A DNA stretch of 64,000 nucleotides from JBFGCT01 sp963825565 (GTDB lineage: Bacteria > Actinomycetota > Acidimicrobiia > Acidimicrobiales > Ilumatobacteraceae), in NCBI GenBank assembly GCA_963825565.1, contig CAWGTW010000013.1:124001-188000 (forward strand). The letters are read 5' to 3'. The position numbers and the translations under genes are program-made. Under the pieces are notes generated by a model, which saw only the letters and a list, made by a program, of their open reading frames with translations, did no database searches and was not told the DNA's origin. Shown in pieces: positions 54,791 to 63,856 of this stretch (the first letter of the stretch is position 1; each line of letters begins with the position of its first letter).

Positions 54791-54858
54791 TCGTCCAGCC
54801 CGATGCGGCGGCGGGAACGCGCAGCAGAGGTCGCCGCGCGACTCGTATCGTCGGGTCG

Positions 54859-55758
54859 GTGCCGGCTGCGACGATCCCGACCGCAGGCATCGACGTCCGG
54901 TCGACCCTGGGCACGATCGCCATCCTCCCCGGCGACCCGACGGTCCGGCTTGGGCCGGGGCGATTCGAGCGGGCGACGATCACCCCCGAGGGGGTCGGGA
55001 CGATCCGTGCGTCCTGGACCGAGGGCGACCCCGCGGCCCAGGTGGAGACGGCGGGCGACGGTGCGGAGTGGCTGCTCGCCCGAGCCGGCCGGCTCCTCGG
55101 CTGCGACGACGACGTCGTCGGGTTCGAACCGACCACCCAGCCGCTGCGCGACCTCTGGCGCCGGCACCGCGGCGACCGGATCGCGCGCACCGGCACGCTC
55201 TGGCACGATCTCGCCTGGTTCATCGTGCAGCAGCGGATCAACACGACCGACGCGGCGACGCAGTGGCGCCGGCTGGTGACCGACCTCGGGTCGCCAGCGC
55301 CCGGCGCGTCCGGGCTCACCGTCCCACCGTCGCCGCCGATCGTCGCCGGCCTGACCTACCACCACTTCCACCGCTACGGGATCGAACGCCAGCGCGCCGA
55401 CCACCTCCGCAACGCTGCCCGCGCCGTCACCCGGCTCCACTCGCTGGTCGACGGCGGCGGCGAGCCGGCGCTGACCGCGCTACGGACGGTGCGCGGCATC
55501 GGCCCGTGGACGGCGAGCTGCGTTGCCGCCCAGACCTGGGGCGAGCGCGACACCGTCATCGTCGGCGACGATGGCATCCCCTCGACGATCGCGTGGCTCC
55601 TCGCCCGAGAGCCGCGGGCCGACGACATCCGTATGCTCGAGCTCCTCGAGCCGTATCGGCCGCACCGCTACCGGGTGCTCCGCCTCGCGATCGCCAGCGG
55701 TGTCAGACCGCCTCGGCGTCACCCTCGCGCCCGGCGCGACGACATCCGCCGCCGCTGA
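54859..55758 (+). CDS. DNA-3-methyladenine glycosylase II-like (HhH-GPD)
   Basis: This 299-residue protein has the helix-hairpin-helix LRTVRGIGPWTASCVAA followed by the GPD Asp region TVIVGDDGIPSTIAWLL. The N-terminal roughly 110 residues (TLGTIAILPGDPTVRLGPGR) form a beta domain like that of AlkA. YHHFHRYGIERQRADHLRNA is typical of the family. It removes alkylated bases in base excision repair. The GTG at 54859 is chosen; the open frame upstream lies in the K+ channel gene. It converges with the DUF2087 regulator. Confidence 0.8.
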   Translation: MPAATIPTAGIDVRSTLGTIAILPGDPTVRLGPGRFERATITPEGVGTIRASWTEGDPAAQVETAGDGAEWLLARAGRLLGCDDDVVGFEPTTQPLRDLWRRHRGDRIARTGTLWHDLAWFIVQQRINTTDAATQWRRLVTDLGSPAPGASGLTVPPSPPIVAGLTYHHFHRYGIERQRADHLRNAARAVTRLHSLVDGGGEPALTALRTVRGIGPWTASCVAAQTWGERDTVIVGDDGIPSTIAWLLAREPRADDIRMLELLEPYRPHRYRVLRLAIASGVRPPRRHPRARRDDIRRR

Positions 55759-55824
55759 CCCTGGGCCAAACCCTCCCGCTGCAGACCGACCCGACCGACC
55801 TCAGCGCGGCTCGTCCGCCCAGCT

Positions 55825-56403
55825 TCACGGTCCGTCGGCGTCGCCCGAGCCGGCGTCGAACCGGCCGCCGCTGCGCCAGTACTCGCCATGCCGACGATCG
55901 AGCATCCCTTCGTCGACCAGGGTCCGCCGGAGGGTGGAGACGTCGGGGTGGAACACGCGCAAGATGTCGTTGACCGCCCGCTCGGGGTAGCGGCGGCCGA
56001 GATCGAACTCGAGCGCGAGCCGCTCGAGGACGATCAGGCGTTTGGCCCGGTTGACGGGGACCTCGACGAGCGTCCGCCCCTGGAAGAACCGCGCCAACAC
56101 GGCCCGTTCGTCGTCGGTCATCCCGAACCCGATCGACGGATCCATCGGAAGATCGGCTTCGGCGACCTCGCCGGCCACGCGCCGCAGGGTCTCCACCGGG
56201 AGCGTGTACCCGTCGCCGACCCGCTCGACCAGGCCGGCCTGCCGCAGGGCTCCGATCGCGGTCAGCACCGCCCGCCGATCCAGCCCGGTCAGCTGCGCCA
56301 GGTCGTCGGTCTCCCGCCGGACGCCGACCAGTGCACCGGCAACGGTCAACCGATCCGGATCGAGCAGGACCATGAGCGCCGCCGGCACGACCATCGACCC
56401 CAT
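55825..56403 (-). CDS. DUF2087-domain transcriptional regulator
   Basis: This 192-residue protein has an N-terminal winged helix (DDLAQLTGLDRRAVLTAIGA, ALRQAGLVERVGDGYTLPV). The C-terminal DUF2087 domain follows: RLIVLERLALEFDLGRRYPE, then AVNDILRVFHPDVSTLRRTL and DRRHGEYWR. This pairing is typical of ArsR-like regulators with a DUF2087 tail. It is a single gene; a target cannot be named. It converges with the glycosylase gene. Confidence 0.83.
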   Translation of the reverse strand: MGSMVVPAALMVLLDPDRLTVAGALVGVRRETDDLAQLTGLDRRAVLTAIGALRQAGLVERVGDGYTLPVETLRRVAGEVAEADLPMDPSIGFGMTDDERAVLARFFQGRTLVEVPVNRAKRLIVLERLALEFDLGRRYPERAVNDILRVFHPDVSTLRRTLVDEGMLDRRHGEYWRSGGRFDAGSGDADGP

Positions 56404-56478
56404 GATCGCGCGGATGGACGGGCCGGATGACCCTGTCCCGGCGCGGCGGCAGCTGCGTACCGTTCATCTCAGCGGGAG

Positions 56479-57522
56479 GTGAGCGGAGTGTGGCAGCAGC
56501 TTGAAACCGTCACGCAGAGGTCGGGTGACCGACGAGGGCGACCCCTGCTGCTCCGGTCGGTGGCCGGTGTGCTCGCGGTCGTCACCGCATGCGGTGGCAA
56601 CGACACGACGCAGAGTACCGCCGCGCCGGCGACCGCTGCGACGTCAGCGTCGGTTCCGCGGTCGACGACGACCGCGGTGACCCCGACGACGAGCCCGGCC
56701 ACATCGTCGTCGACATCGACATCGACGTCGACGACATCGACCAGCGAGGTGACGACGACCACCGTCCCCGCTGCGCTGACCTGTCAGGCCTACGTCGAAC
56801 AGCTCGGCGACCTGCTCCTGGCCACCGCCGACCAGCTGCTGGCCGGCGCCGATGTGACCGGCGAGCTCGTCGCCGGAACGCTGTCGGAGAGCGAGGCGAG
56901 CGACTCGCTCGCGGCGCTGTCGACGGCGTTCGCCGAGCTCTCCGAGCGATTGGTCGAGCTCGGCGCACCGCCCGACCAAGCGCTCGCCGCGGCCGAGTAC
57001 CTCGGCCAGGGCCTCGAACGGTTCGAGTCCGCGTACGACCTCCAGTCCCAGGGAGCCGCGCTCGGTGACCAGGCGCTGATCGACCAGGGCACCGCCGAGC
57101 TCGACGCCGGTGCAGCGCTGCTCGGCCAGATCACCGACGCGCCACCCGACTGCGCCGCTCCGCCCGATCCCGGCACCGCGCTGGCCACGCCGGACGAGTT
57201 CGACCTGACCGTCTTCTTCCGGCTCGCCGACTCCCTGCTCGCCAGCACGGCCTACGCCGGGACCGCCCCGGAGGTGCTGACCGAATCCGCCCAGGCGGCC
57301 TGCCGTGTGCTGCTCGCCGGCGACGACATCCGCTCGGCGATCGAAGCGTCGATCGAGGCGTCACCGCTGGCCGGTCAACCGTTCGGAGGCCACGAGCAGA
57401 GCTTCGTTCTGTTGGTCGTGACCCGTGGCGTCGAGCTCTGGTGTCCCGGCGTCATCGGCGACGAGGAAGCGTTCCGGAGCGAGGTCACCTCGACCATCGT
57501 CGACGTGTTCTTCGACAGCTGA
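56479..57522 (+). CDS. Lipoprotein of unknown function
   Basis: This 347-residue protein starts at a GTG. A hydrophobic segment LLLRSVAGVLAVVTAC ends in a lipobox-like VVTAC, followed by a long Thr/Ser-rich linker (SSTSTSTSTTSTSEVTTTTV). A mostly helical domain then runs from CQAYVEQLGDLLLATADQLL. AAEYLGQGLERFESAYDLQS and LGDQALIDQGTAELDAGAAL suggest an alpha-helical bundle. The product looks surface-anchored. No family is recognised. It converges with the WS/DGAT-like gene. Confidence 0.7.
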   Translation: MSGVWQQLETVTQRSGDRRGRPLLLRSVAGVLAVVTACGGNDTTQSTAAPATAATSASVPRSTTTAVTPTTSPATSSSTSTSTSTTSTSEVTTTTVPAALTCQAYVEQLGDLLLATADQLLAGADVTGELVAGTLSESEASDSLAALSTAFAELSERLVELGAPPDQALAAAEYLGQGLERFESAYDLQSQGAALGDQALIDQGTAELDAGAALLGQITDAPPDCAAPPDPGTALATPDEFDLTVFFRLADSLLASTAYAGTAPEVLTESAQAACRVLLAGDDIRSAIEASIEASPLAGQPFGGHEQSFVLLVVTRGVELWCPGVIGDEEAFRSEVTSTIVDVFFDS

Positions 57523-57564
57523 CCGCCGCGGCGTCGGGCCGACCGCACGATCGACGTGAGAGCT

Positions 57565-58992
57565 TCACGCGGTCGATTGTCGAGTGGCGCTCGTGGCCTG
57601 TGCGCATTCGTGGTGCAGCAGCTCCAGCTCGATCTCGAGCCGTTCCGCCAGCTGGTCGAGGTTGGGGATCAGGTCCCGGTCGGCGACGAGGGTGATGTCG
57701 ATGCGGTGGTCGTGGGAGATCGCGCTGATCGACAGACCGATGCCGTCGATGATCGGGCACATCGCGTGCTCGCGCACGATCTCGTGTCCGGCGATCGGGC
57801 CTTCGTCGCGCCCGGGGATGTTGACGACGTACACGTTGAACGGCGGCATCATGCGCAGCCCGGCGCCGGTCGTCAGGAGGAGCCGCGACGCGGTTCCGGC
57901 GAGTGCCGACGGTGCTCCGGTCCGGCTGGAGATCGACTTGGCTGACTGCGGTTCGAGCTCGAGGGTCAGCTCGGACATCGATGCGTTGATGTCGTCGAGC
58001 CGCTGGAGCGGATCGTGGCGATGCGTTGCGATCGGGACGAGCGCGGCGCCGAGCTCGTCGGAGTCGGGGTCGACCAGCAGCGGGGTGAGCGCGACCAGCG
58101 GCTCGACCGGCAGCTCGTCGTTGACGACCAGCCAGTGCCGGAGCGCACCGGCGATCACGGTCAGCAGGACGTCGTGGAACCGCACGTCGCGCTGGCGTCG
58201 GATCTCCCGCAACCGGTCGACCGACAGCGTCACCCGAGCCACCCGCCGGTGGGCGCCGACCGTCCGGTTGAACGACACCCGTGGCACCGGTCGTTCGTTG
58301 CGCGCCCGCTCGACCGGGTGGAGGGTCGAACCAGCGATCGCCAGGGCCAGCTTGGCGATCCCACCGAGCACCGGAACGCTGCGGTACACCTGGAGCAGAT
58401 GGCGACCGGAGCGGACCGGGCTGCGCAGCATCGACCAACCCGCCTTGATCAGGAGGTCGGAGTCGGTCGGGAGCATGTCGGGCCGCCAGGGCTTGCTCGG
58501 CACCCGGTCGAGATCGCTGGAGGGCCGGGCGATCACCGTCGACAGCGGACCGAGCGGCCCCAGCTCCTCGATCAGCACGACGTGCACCTTGACGAACAGA
58601 TGGCTCGGACCCTCGGGGTTCTCGATCAGGTAGAGCTCCCACAACGGGCGGCTGCGGTCGAGGGGCCGCTCGTGGAGGCGGGCGAGCAGTTGCTCCAACG
58701 CATCCGGGTCGGACGAACCGGGCACCGCCAGGTGGCGGATGTGGTAGTCGAGGTCGAAGTGGGGATCCTCGATCCACCACGGGTCGTCGAGCTCGAGCGG
58801 GACGTGCCGGACTCGACGCCGGAGGGGCGGGGCGAGGTGCAGGCTGTCCTCGATCGCCGACCGCAGGTGCGCCAGCGAGATGTTGTTGCCATCCGAGTCG
58901 GGGGCCAGCTCCAGGCACAGCGACTGGTGACCGAGGTTGGTGTTGGTCTCGGCTGTGAGCAGGACCGTCTCAGACGGCGACAGCTGATGCAT
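57565..58992 (-). CDS. WS/DGAT-like protein with degenerate active site
   Basis: This 475-residue protein has the WS/DGAT layout (PLRRRVRHVPLELDDPWWIE, FDLDYHIRHLAVPGSSDPDA, LDRSRPLWELYLIEN, VNIPGR in the C-terminal region). The catalytic HHxxxDG reads HVVLIEE (137-143), so the second His, Asp and Gly are lost. It overlaps the upstream lipase by 23 bases (the lipase stop is at 58970), so the two are probably translated together. It may be an inactive lipid-binding or regulatory partner rather than an acyltransferase. Confidence 0.82.
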   Translation of the reverse strand: MHQLSPSETVLLTAETNTNLGHQSLCLELAPDSDGNNISLAHLRSAIEDSLHLAPPLRRRVRHVPLELDDPWWIEDPHFDLDYHIRHLAVPGSSDPDALEQLLARLHERPLDRSRPLWELYLIENPEGPSHLFVKVHVVLIEELGPLGPLSTVIARPSSDLDRVPSKPWRPDMLPTDSDLLIKAGWSMLRSPVRSGRHLLQVYRSVPVLGGIAKLALAIAGSTLHPVERARNERPVPRVSFNRTVGAHRRVARVTLSVDRLREIRRQRDVRFHDVLLTVIAGALRHWLVVNDELPVEPLVALTPLLVDPDSDELGAALVPIATHRHDPLQRLDDINASMSELTLELEPQSAKSISSRTGAPSALAGTASRLLLTTGAGLRMMPPFNVYVVNIPGRDEGPIAGHEIVREHAMCPIIDGIGLSISAISHDHRIDITLVADRDLIPNLDQLAERLEIELELLHHECAQATSATRQSTA

Positions 58993-59779
58993 CGGATGAC
59001 TCCTGTTCGAGGGACGGGTACCACCAGCGCAGCGCCGGGTGGGGGGTGAAGGGCTGCCACTCGCCCGGCCGCTGGGCGAGCCGGTCGGCGATCACGTACA
59101 TCGCCGCGCCGTTCGTCGCCAGCCCGCAGTGCGTGCCGCGCACTTCGACGCACTCCGCGGTCGGACCCGGTGTCTGCCGGCACAACCGGCCGGGGACCAC
59201 GCCGTCCTGGCCCGTCCACACCGTCGTCGACGGCACCGGGATCCGATCGACGTCGATGCGCGGCGGCGTGGGCACGAACAACTGACCGGCGATCTCCTGC
59301 AGCAGGCCGATGTTCGAGTCGCCGGTGCGCAGCTTGATCGGCGACCCGAGGGTGATCACCTGGCCGACGAGCTCGCGGCGGTGCTGGGCCAGGAGACGGG
59401 CGAGCAGCCCGCCGGCACTCCAGCCGACGATGTCGATCGTCGAACCGTGGCGGTGGGCCAGCTGCTGGAGCAGCCGGTCGAGGCCACCGGCGATGTGGTC
59501 GGCGACACCGACGTTGATGCCGAGCCCCCACCCCGCCGGGCGATGCCCGAGCGAGCGGAGGAACGCTCGCAGCGGCAGGGTCGTGACGTCGCCGGTCACG
59601 AACCCGGGAAGGACGAGCACGGGGCGCGCGCCGCCGGCGGGTGCGGCCAGTGCCGCCACTGCGGCTCCGGGAGCCGTGATCAACAGCTCGGGGACGGTCA
59701 GCACCTCCGCCCACAGCGGGCGAGCGCGCGGGATGTCCACGGGGTCCGGCGTCTCCGCCTCGTCACCATCGGTCGTCAT
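58970..59779 (-). CDS. Lipase-like alpha/beta hydrolase
   Basis: This 269-residue protein has the nucleophile elbow GWSAGG (119-124, S121), an oxyanion region VLVLPGFVTGD, and a likely His in GTHCGLATN. The ATG at 59777-59779 has GGGAG upstream; a GTG at 59830 would add 17 residues. It resembles PGAP1- and triacylglycerol-lipase-like enzymes. Its 3' end overlaps the degenerate WS/DGAT gene. A hydrolase plus an acyltransferase-fold partner suggests a joint role in storage lipid turnover, by inference. Confidence 0.82.
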   Translation of the reverse strand: MTTDGDEAETPDPVDIPRARPLWAEVLTVPELLITAPGAAVAALAAPAGGARPVLVLPGFVTGDVTTLPLRAFLRSLGHRPAGWGLGINVGVADHIAGGLDRLLQQLAHRHGSTIDIVGWSAGGLLARLLAQHRRELVGQVITLGSPIKLRTGDSNIGLLQEIAGQLFVPTPPRIDVDRIPVPSTTVWTGQDGVVPGRLCRQTPGPTAECVEVRGTHCGLATNGAAMYVIADRLAQRPGEWQPFTPHPALRWWYPSLEQESSDASAVAV

Positions 59780-59938
59780 CAGCGCTCCCACCCCCTCTCG
59801 GAACGACACACGGGCGGACCCCAGTGTCACGATCCGTTCCGCTCCGACACAGAGGACAAGTGCCCAAGCCGTCGAGCCCCACTGGGTTGCCCGAGGCCGC
59901 GGACGAAGTCGACGGCGAAGACGGCGTCATCGCACCGT

Positions 59939-60805
59939 TCACGCACCGACCTTGGCGTAGTCGCCGACCCTCACACAGCGGTTGACCATCGCACCGATCC
60001 CGTCGATCGTGGTGGTGATCACGTCGCCGTCGGCGAGGTACCGCCCCTGAGTGAACCCGACCCCCTCGGGCGTTCCGGTGAAGATGATGTCGCCCGTGAC
60101 CAGGGTCGTGATGTTCGACAGGAAGCTGACGAGCGTGGGCACGTCGAAGATCAGGTTCGCGGTCGAGTCGTCCTGGCGCACCTCACCGTTCACCGCGCAG
60201 ACGATGTGCAGGTCGTCGCGATCGACCACCTCCTCGGGCGACACGAGGACCGGCCCGATCGGGCCGAACGTGTCGAAGGACTTCCCGAGGTCGAAGTGCG
60301 GCGGCTTGGCGGCGAACTGAGCGGGTCGATCGGAGATGTCCTGGCCGATGGTCAGCCCGACGACGTGTTTCCACGCGTCGGCGGCGGCGATGTCCTTGCC
60401 GCCGGGTCCGATCACGACCACCAGCTCACCTTCGTAATCGCAGCCGTCGCTGCGAAGTTCGACGTCCGCGCTCGGCCCGACGATGCACGACGGGAACTTG
60501 GTGAACACGAGCGGGCTGTCCGGAACGTCCATCCCGCCCTCCGCAGCGTGGGCTCGGTAGTTGAGCCCGACGCCGAACGACTTCTGCGGGCGGGGCACGG
60601 GCGGTCCGAGCACGGCGTCGGCGAGCAGCCCGGTCGGCGTGGCGTCGACCAGGCGAGCCGTCAACTCGGCGAGCCGTTGCGGGTGATCGAGCGCGGCCAT
60701 CGGGTCGGGGCCGAGCTCACCGGCGGTGAGGGTCGCGAGGTCGTGGTAGCGGTCGCCGGCGACGAGCGCTGCCCGTCCGGCGACGTTGGCGAGGCGGAAT
60801 CCCAT
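59939..60805 (-). CDS. Fumarylacetoacetate hydrolase family protein
   Basis: This 288-residue protein has the conserved FAH fold segments KSFGVGLNYRAHAAEGGMD, DYEGELVVVIGPGG with a metal-binding Glu, VVGLTIGQDISDR and LGKSFDTFGPIGPVL. GDIIFTGTPEGVGFTQGR is at the end. Members cleave C-C bonds in acylpyruvates or hydrate 2-oxo acids from aromatic breakdown. The ATG is at 60803-60805; the frame upstream is a shadow. Confidence 0.92.
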   Translation of the reverse strand: MGFRLANVAGRAALVAGDRYHDLATLTAGELGPDPMAALDHPQRLAELTARLVDATPTGLLADAVLGPPVPRPQKSFGVGLNYRAHAAEGGMDVPDSPLVFTKFPSCIVGPSADVELRSDGCDYEGELVVVIGPGGKDIAAADAWKHVVGLTIGQDISDRPAQFAAKPPHFDLGKSFDTFGPIGPVLVSPEEVVDRDDLHIVCAVNGEVRQDDSTANLIFDVPTLVSFLSNITTLVTGDIIFTGTPEGVGFTQGRYLADGDVITTTIDGIGAMVNRCVRVGDYAKVGA

Positions 60806-60907
60806 CACCCCATCATGGACCAACCCCGATGGCGCAGCCCGGCCCCCACCCGGCGCCGCGGTCGGGCTCTGCCAGATCGGAGGGCGATCGTCGAGGGCCC
60901 GGGCGCC

Positions 60908-61150
60908 ATGGCCGGCGTCACCGAGATCGACGACGACGAGGACGGCCGACTCCCGCAGGACCAGATCGATCGGCTCCAGGCGGCGATGTCCACGATGAAG
61001 GGTGATGCCGAGCACATCGCCAGCGCCGTCGAAGACGTCATCACCGAACCGATCGAGCCCACCGTCGAAGATCTCGTCATCCGCACCCGGAAGCGCCGCG
61101 TCCGACGGGAGGGGGCGCGACGTGAGCGGTGCGCAATGATCGGGACGTGA
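60908..61150 (+). CDS. Small hypothetical protein coupled to the APH-like gene
   Basis: An 80-residue open frame (MAGVTEIDDDEDGRLPQDQI) with an acidic N-terminal half, then LQAAMSTMKGDAEHIASAVE, a plausible helix, and a basic tail (RTRKRRVRREGARRE). Its TGA (61148-61150) overlaps the GTG at 61147 of the next gene by four bases, the overlap type seen in the ABC and azlCD operons here. No family is recognised. It may be a chance frame. Confidence 0.4.
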   Translation: MAGVTEIDDDEDGRLPQDQIDRLQAAMSTMKGDAEHIASAVEDVITEPIEPTVEDLVIRTRKRRVRREGARRERCAMIGT

Positions 61151-62082
61151 CCGATCGGATCCACGACGACGAGCCCGACACGAGCGAGGCGACCGTCAGG
61201 ACGCTGTTGTCGGCTGAGTGCCCGCAATGGTCGGGGTACCCACTGGACTACGTTCGGACATCCGGAACCGACAATGCGATGTGGCGCGTGCTGCTCGACA
61301 GCGACGCCGACGTCGTCGTCCGGCTCCCGAGGCGGAGGCACGCGGCGCAAGGCGTCGTGCAGGAGATGGCGGTCTTGGAGCATGTCCAGCGAGCTCGCAT
61401 CCGCACGATCGCTGCGACGCCCTCGGTCCATCATGTCGGAGAGCCGCACGAGGTGTTCCCTCATCACTGGTCGGTTCTCGAATGGCTCGACGGAACCGAT
61501 GCGTGGGCGATCGGCGAGGAGCTGGCGCATCGATCCGACGAGTTGGCGGACGACCTCGCCCGAGCGGTCGGAGCCATCGGTGAGATCGACGACATCGCCG
61601 TCGCGCAGCGCCCATCGGGCAGCAGGGGTGGGCCACTGCGCCCGCTGCTCGAACGGCTGAACGGGTGGCTGGACGACCCGCGGTGGAACGCCGTTGATCA
61701 CGTCGACGTCGAAGCCGTCCGACGTCTCGCCGCTGAAGCCGACGAGATCGTCGACGAGCCGGTCATCGTGGGGTTCGTCCACGGCGATCTGATCCCAGGG
61801 AATCTGCTCCTCGACCGTGGGCGCCTGTCGGCGATCATCGACTGGGGTGGCGCCGGCTGGGGCGACCTGGCCCAAGATCTGGCCCCCGCGTGGGCCGTGC
61901 TGGGGGCGGCTGATCGAGCGACGTTCAAGCGGGCGGTCGGCGCCGACGACGCGGCGTGGATCCGCGGGCGCACCTTCGAGCTGGAACACGCGGTCGGCGG
62001 GGTCCTGTACTACGTACCTCGCCGGCACCCACTCGGTGACGTGATGGCTCGCACGCTGGCCCGAATCATCGAGGACCCGTGA
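61147..62082 (+). CDS. Aminoglycoside phosphotransferase family protein
   Basis: This 311-residue APH/ChoK-fold kinase starts at a GTG; a GTG at 61129 is an alternative. The catalytic loop is GFVHGDLIPGNLLLDRG, and the Mg-binding loop is IIDWGGAGWGD. TSGTDNAMWRVLLD and VVVRLPRR near residue 50 form the N lobe, including the Lys/Arg-type ATP contact. Such proteins phosphorylate antibiotics or small molecules and do not by themselves indicate resistance. It converges with the lipase gene. Confidence 0.88.
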   Translation: MTDRIHDDEPDTSEATVRTLLSAECPQWSGYPLDYVRTSGTDNAMWRVLLDSDADVVVRLPRRRHAAQGVVQEMAVLEHVQRARIRTIAATPSVHHVGEPHEVFPHHWSVLEWLDGTDAWAIGEELAHRSDELADDLARAVGAIGEIDDIAVAQRPSGSRGGPLRPLLERLNGWLDDPRWNAVDHVDVEAVRRLAAEADEIVDEPVIVGFVHGDLIPGNLLLDRGRLSAIIDWGGAGWGDLAQDLAPAWAVLGAADRATFKRAVGADDAAWIRGRTFELEHAVGGVLYYVPRRHPLGDVMARTLARIIEDP

Positions 62083-62170
62083 TGGCAGCGGAGAGGCTGG
62101 TCCACCGTCGTGCTCGCCGTGTCGCCCGCGACGTGGAGGTCGCGGTGCGCCCTTGGGACGGGACCGCGCA

Positions 62171-63856
62171 CTAGCCGAGCGACATCATGAGGTCGAAGTT
62201 GTCTTCGAACCGCTGGTCGTCGAACCAGAGGTCACGATCTTCGTAGTAGTCGAGCACCGCGTCCCTGAGCTTGTCGAATTCCTCCGGGGTGCCCTTCGCC
62301 GAGGCGTCCCGGTCCGGGTTCAGCTCGTCCATGTCCAGGTACCGCCATGCCTCCTCGGGCGTCCGGGGGTCGGCGGTCGCCAGCAGGATGAAGTCGCGGA
62401 TCGCCTCCGGTTCGTGCGCCGCGAAGTCCGGGAGCCCGACCGGCCCGTTCCCACACACCAGGTTGACGTACACGGTCGTGCCGACGCTCCGGCCGGCGTC
62501 GAAGACATCGGTCGTGATCGGATCGGTCGAGATCAACACGCGGTATCCGACCGGCCTGGAAGCGTCGGTGAGCCGGGGGACGATCTCCGGTTCGGCACTG
62601 TCGATCGCATCCCAGTCGTACGGGATCAGGCCGTCGTCGTAGAACTCCGACTGCAAACGCCGCGAGGTCAGCGTCTTCGCCCACGTCTCGTTCCCGGCAC
62701 GCGGCGCGCCGAACGTGATCAGCTTGATGTCGGTCCACGGCCAGGCACGGAGCGCCGGCGGCATCGCCGGACCCGATCCGTCGGGGCCGTACTCCTCGCC
62801 GAGCAGCACCGCGCTCGTGAAGTGCTGCGCCAACCCACCGCCGAGGCTGTGCCCCGTGACGTAGATGTTGGTCGGCGCGTCCTGGTTGGCGTCGGCGGCG
62901 AACTCGAGGCCGGCGAACACCTTCGGCAACATCGACTGCATGCTCTTCGCGAACCCGCGGTGCACCTCGCCCTCGGTGGTGATGTCGCCCACGCCATCGT
63001 CCTCGCCGACCATCCGGTAGCCGAGGTCGGTGATCCAGTCGGGATTTCCCGAGGCGTTTTCCGTGCTCAACGCCTCGAACAAGGCCCTGCTCGCAGAGCC
63101 GCTGCGGCTCCCCCGGAAGGCGATGTGGACGTCGTAGCCGGCGCCCGCGCCTCGCGACCGTGCGAGGACGAAGCCCATCAGGCTCTGCGAGTCGGGTTGT
63201 CCCGCCTCGCCCTTGTCGCCCGTCCCGCCTTCGAACGCGATCAGGATGTCGGTCGCGTCCGGGTCGGCGTCGACACGACCCGGTTGCACGCGCTCGATCG
63301 TCACCGCCGACTCCGATCCGCCGATCGGGCGGTAGGCGACGTAGACGTCGCTGATCCGGTCGGTGATCTGATCCGGGGTGTCGTACATCGTCCACTTCTC
63401 CTCGACGTTGACGACGTTGCTGCTCCACGGATGCAGCTGGCTGTAGTCGTAGAGGATCGGGTCGTGACGTGCGTTGTCCGGGAATCCAACCAGGACGCCG
63501 GGTCCGCGCACGTCGAAAAGGCCATCGGGGTCCCCCACCTGGGTTGGGCCCTCGACATCAGCCGCCCAGGCGCGCACGCCGCCCATGAAGTCATCGCGCT
63601 CGGATCGTTCCTCGTAGTACGGGTCGACCGGCCAAACGAGCGACTGGCTGTAGAGCTGATACGACAGGATCGAAAGGTCGAGGTGGTACACCAACGGGTG
63701 ATACGGGAACGTGTCCAGTTCGGTCGGCGGCGTCGTCGGCGTGCAGTCGGGAGTCGAATCCGATCGGACCCCCGGCACCAGGAGCACGATCGCTCCGGCC
63801 GCCACGATCAACAACACCACGACGATCCCGAACACCTTCAGCAGTGTCTTGAGCAT
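62171..63856 (-). CDS. Class 3 (Rhizomucor-type) lipase
   Basis: This 561-residue protein has an N-terminal signal-anchor helix (FGIVVVLLIVAAGAIVLLV) and an extracytoplasmic roughly 520-residue domain. The nucleophile is Ser337 in YVTGHSLGGGLAQHF, in line with class 3 lipases (GHSLGG). YDVHIAFRGSRSGSASR and FGAPRAGNETWAK also match; RGS and GAPR are conserved. The active-site His would be in the C-terminal part. An acidic loop (VEGPTQVGDPDGLFDVRG) precedes it. It is probably membrane-tethered and acts on lipid esters outside the cell. The start ATG is at 63854-63856. Confidence 0.88.
   Translation of the reverse strand: MLKTLLKVFGIVVVLLIVAAGAIVLLVPGVRSDSTPDCTPTTPPTELDTFPYHPLVYHLDLSILSYQLYSQSLVWPVDPYYEERSERDDFMGGVRAWAADVEGPTQVGDPDGLFDVRGPGVLVGFPDNARHDPILYDYSQLHPWSSNVVNVEEKWTMYDTPDQITDRISDVYVAYRPIGGSESAVTIERVQPGRVDADPDATDILIAFEGGTGDKGEAGQPDSQSLMGFVLARSRGAGAGYDVHIAFRGSRSGSASRALFEALSTENASGNPDWITDLGYRMVGEDDGVGDITTEGEVHRGFAKSMQSMLPKVFAGLEFAADANQDAPTNIYVTGHSLGGGLAQHFTSAVLLGEEYGPDGSGPAMPPALRAWPWTDIKLITFGAPRAGNETWAKTLTSRRLQSEFYDDGLIPYDWDAIDSAEPEIVPRLTDASRPVGYRVLISTDPITTDVFDAGRSVGTTVYVNLVCGNGPVGLPDFAAHEPEAIRDFILLATADPRTPEEAWRYLDMDELNPDRDASAKGTPEEFDKLRDAVLDYYEDRDLWFDDQRFEDNFDLMMSLG

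Noticed and set aside
61147..62082. Antibiotic resistance gene
   Set aside because: The APH fold is broad and includes housekeeping kinases. Nothing nearby points to resistance or mobility.
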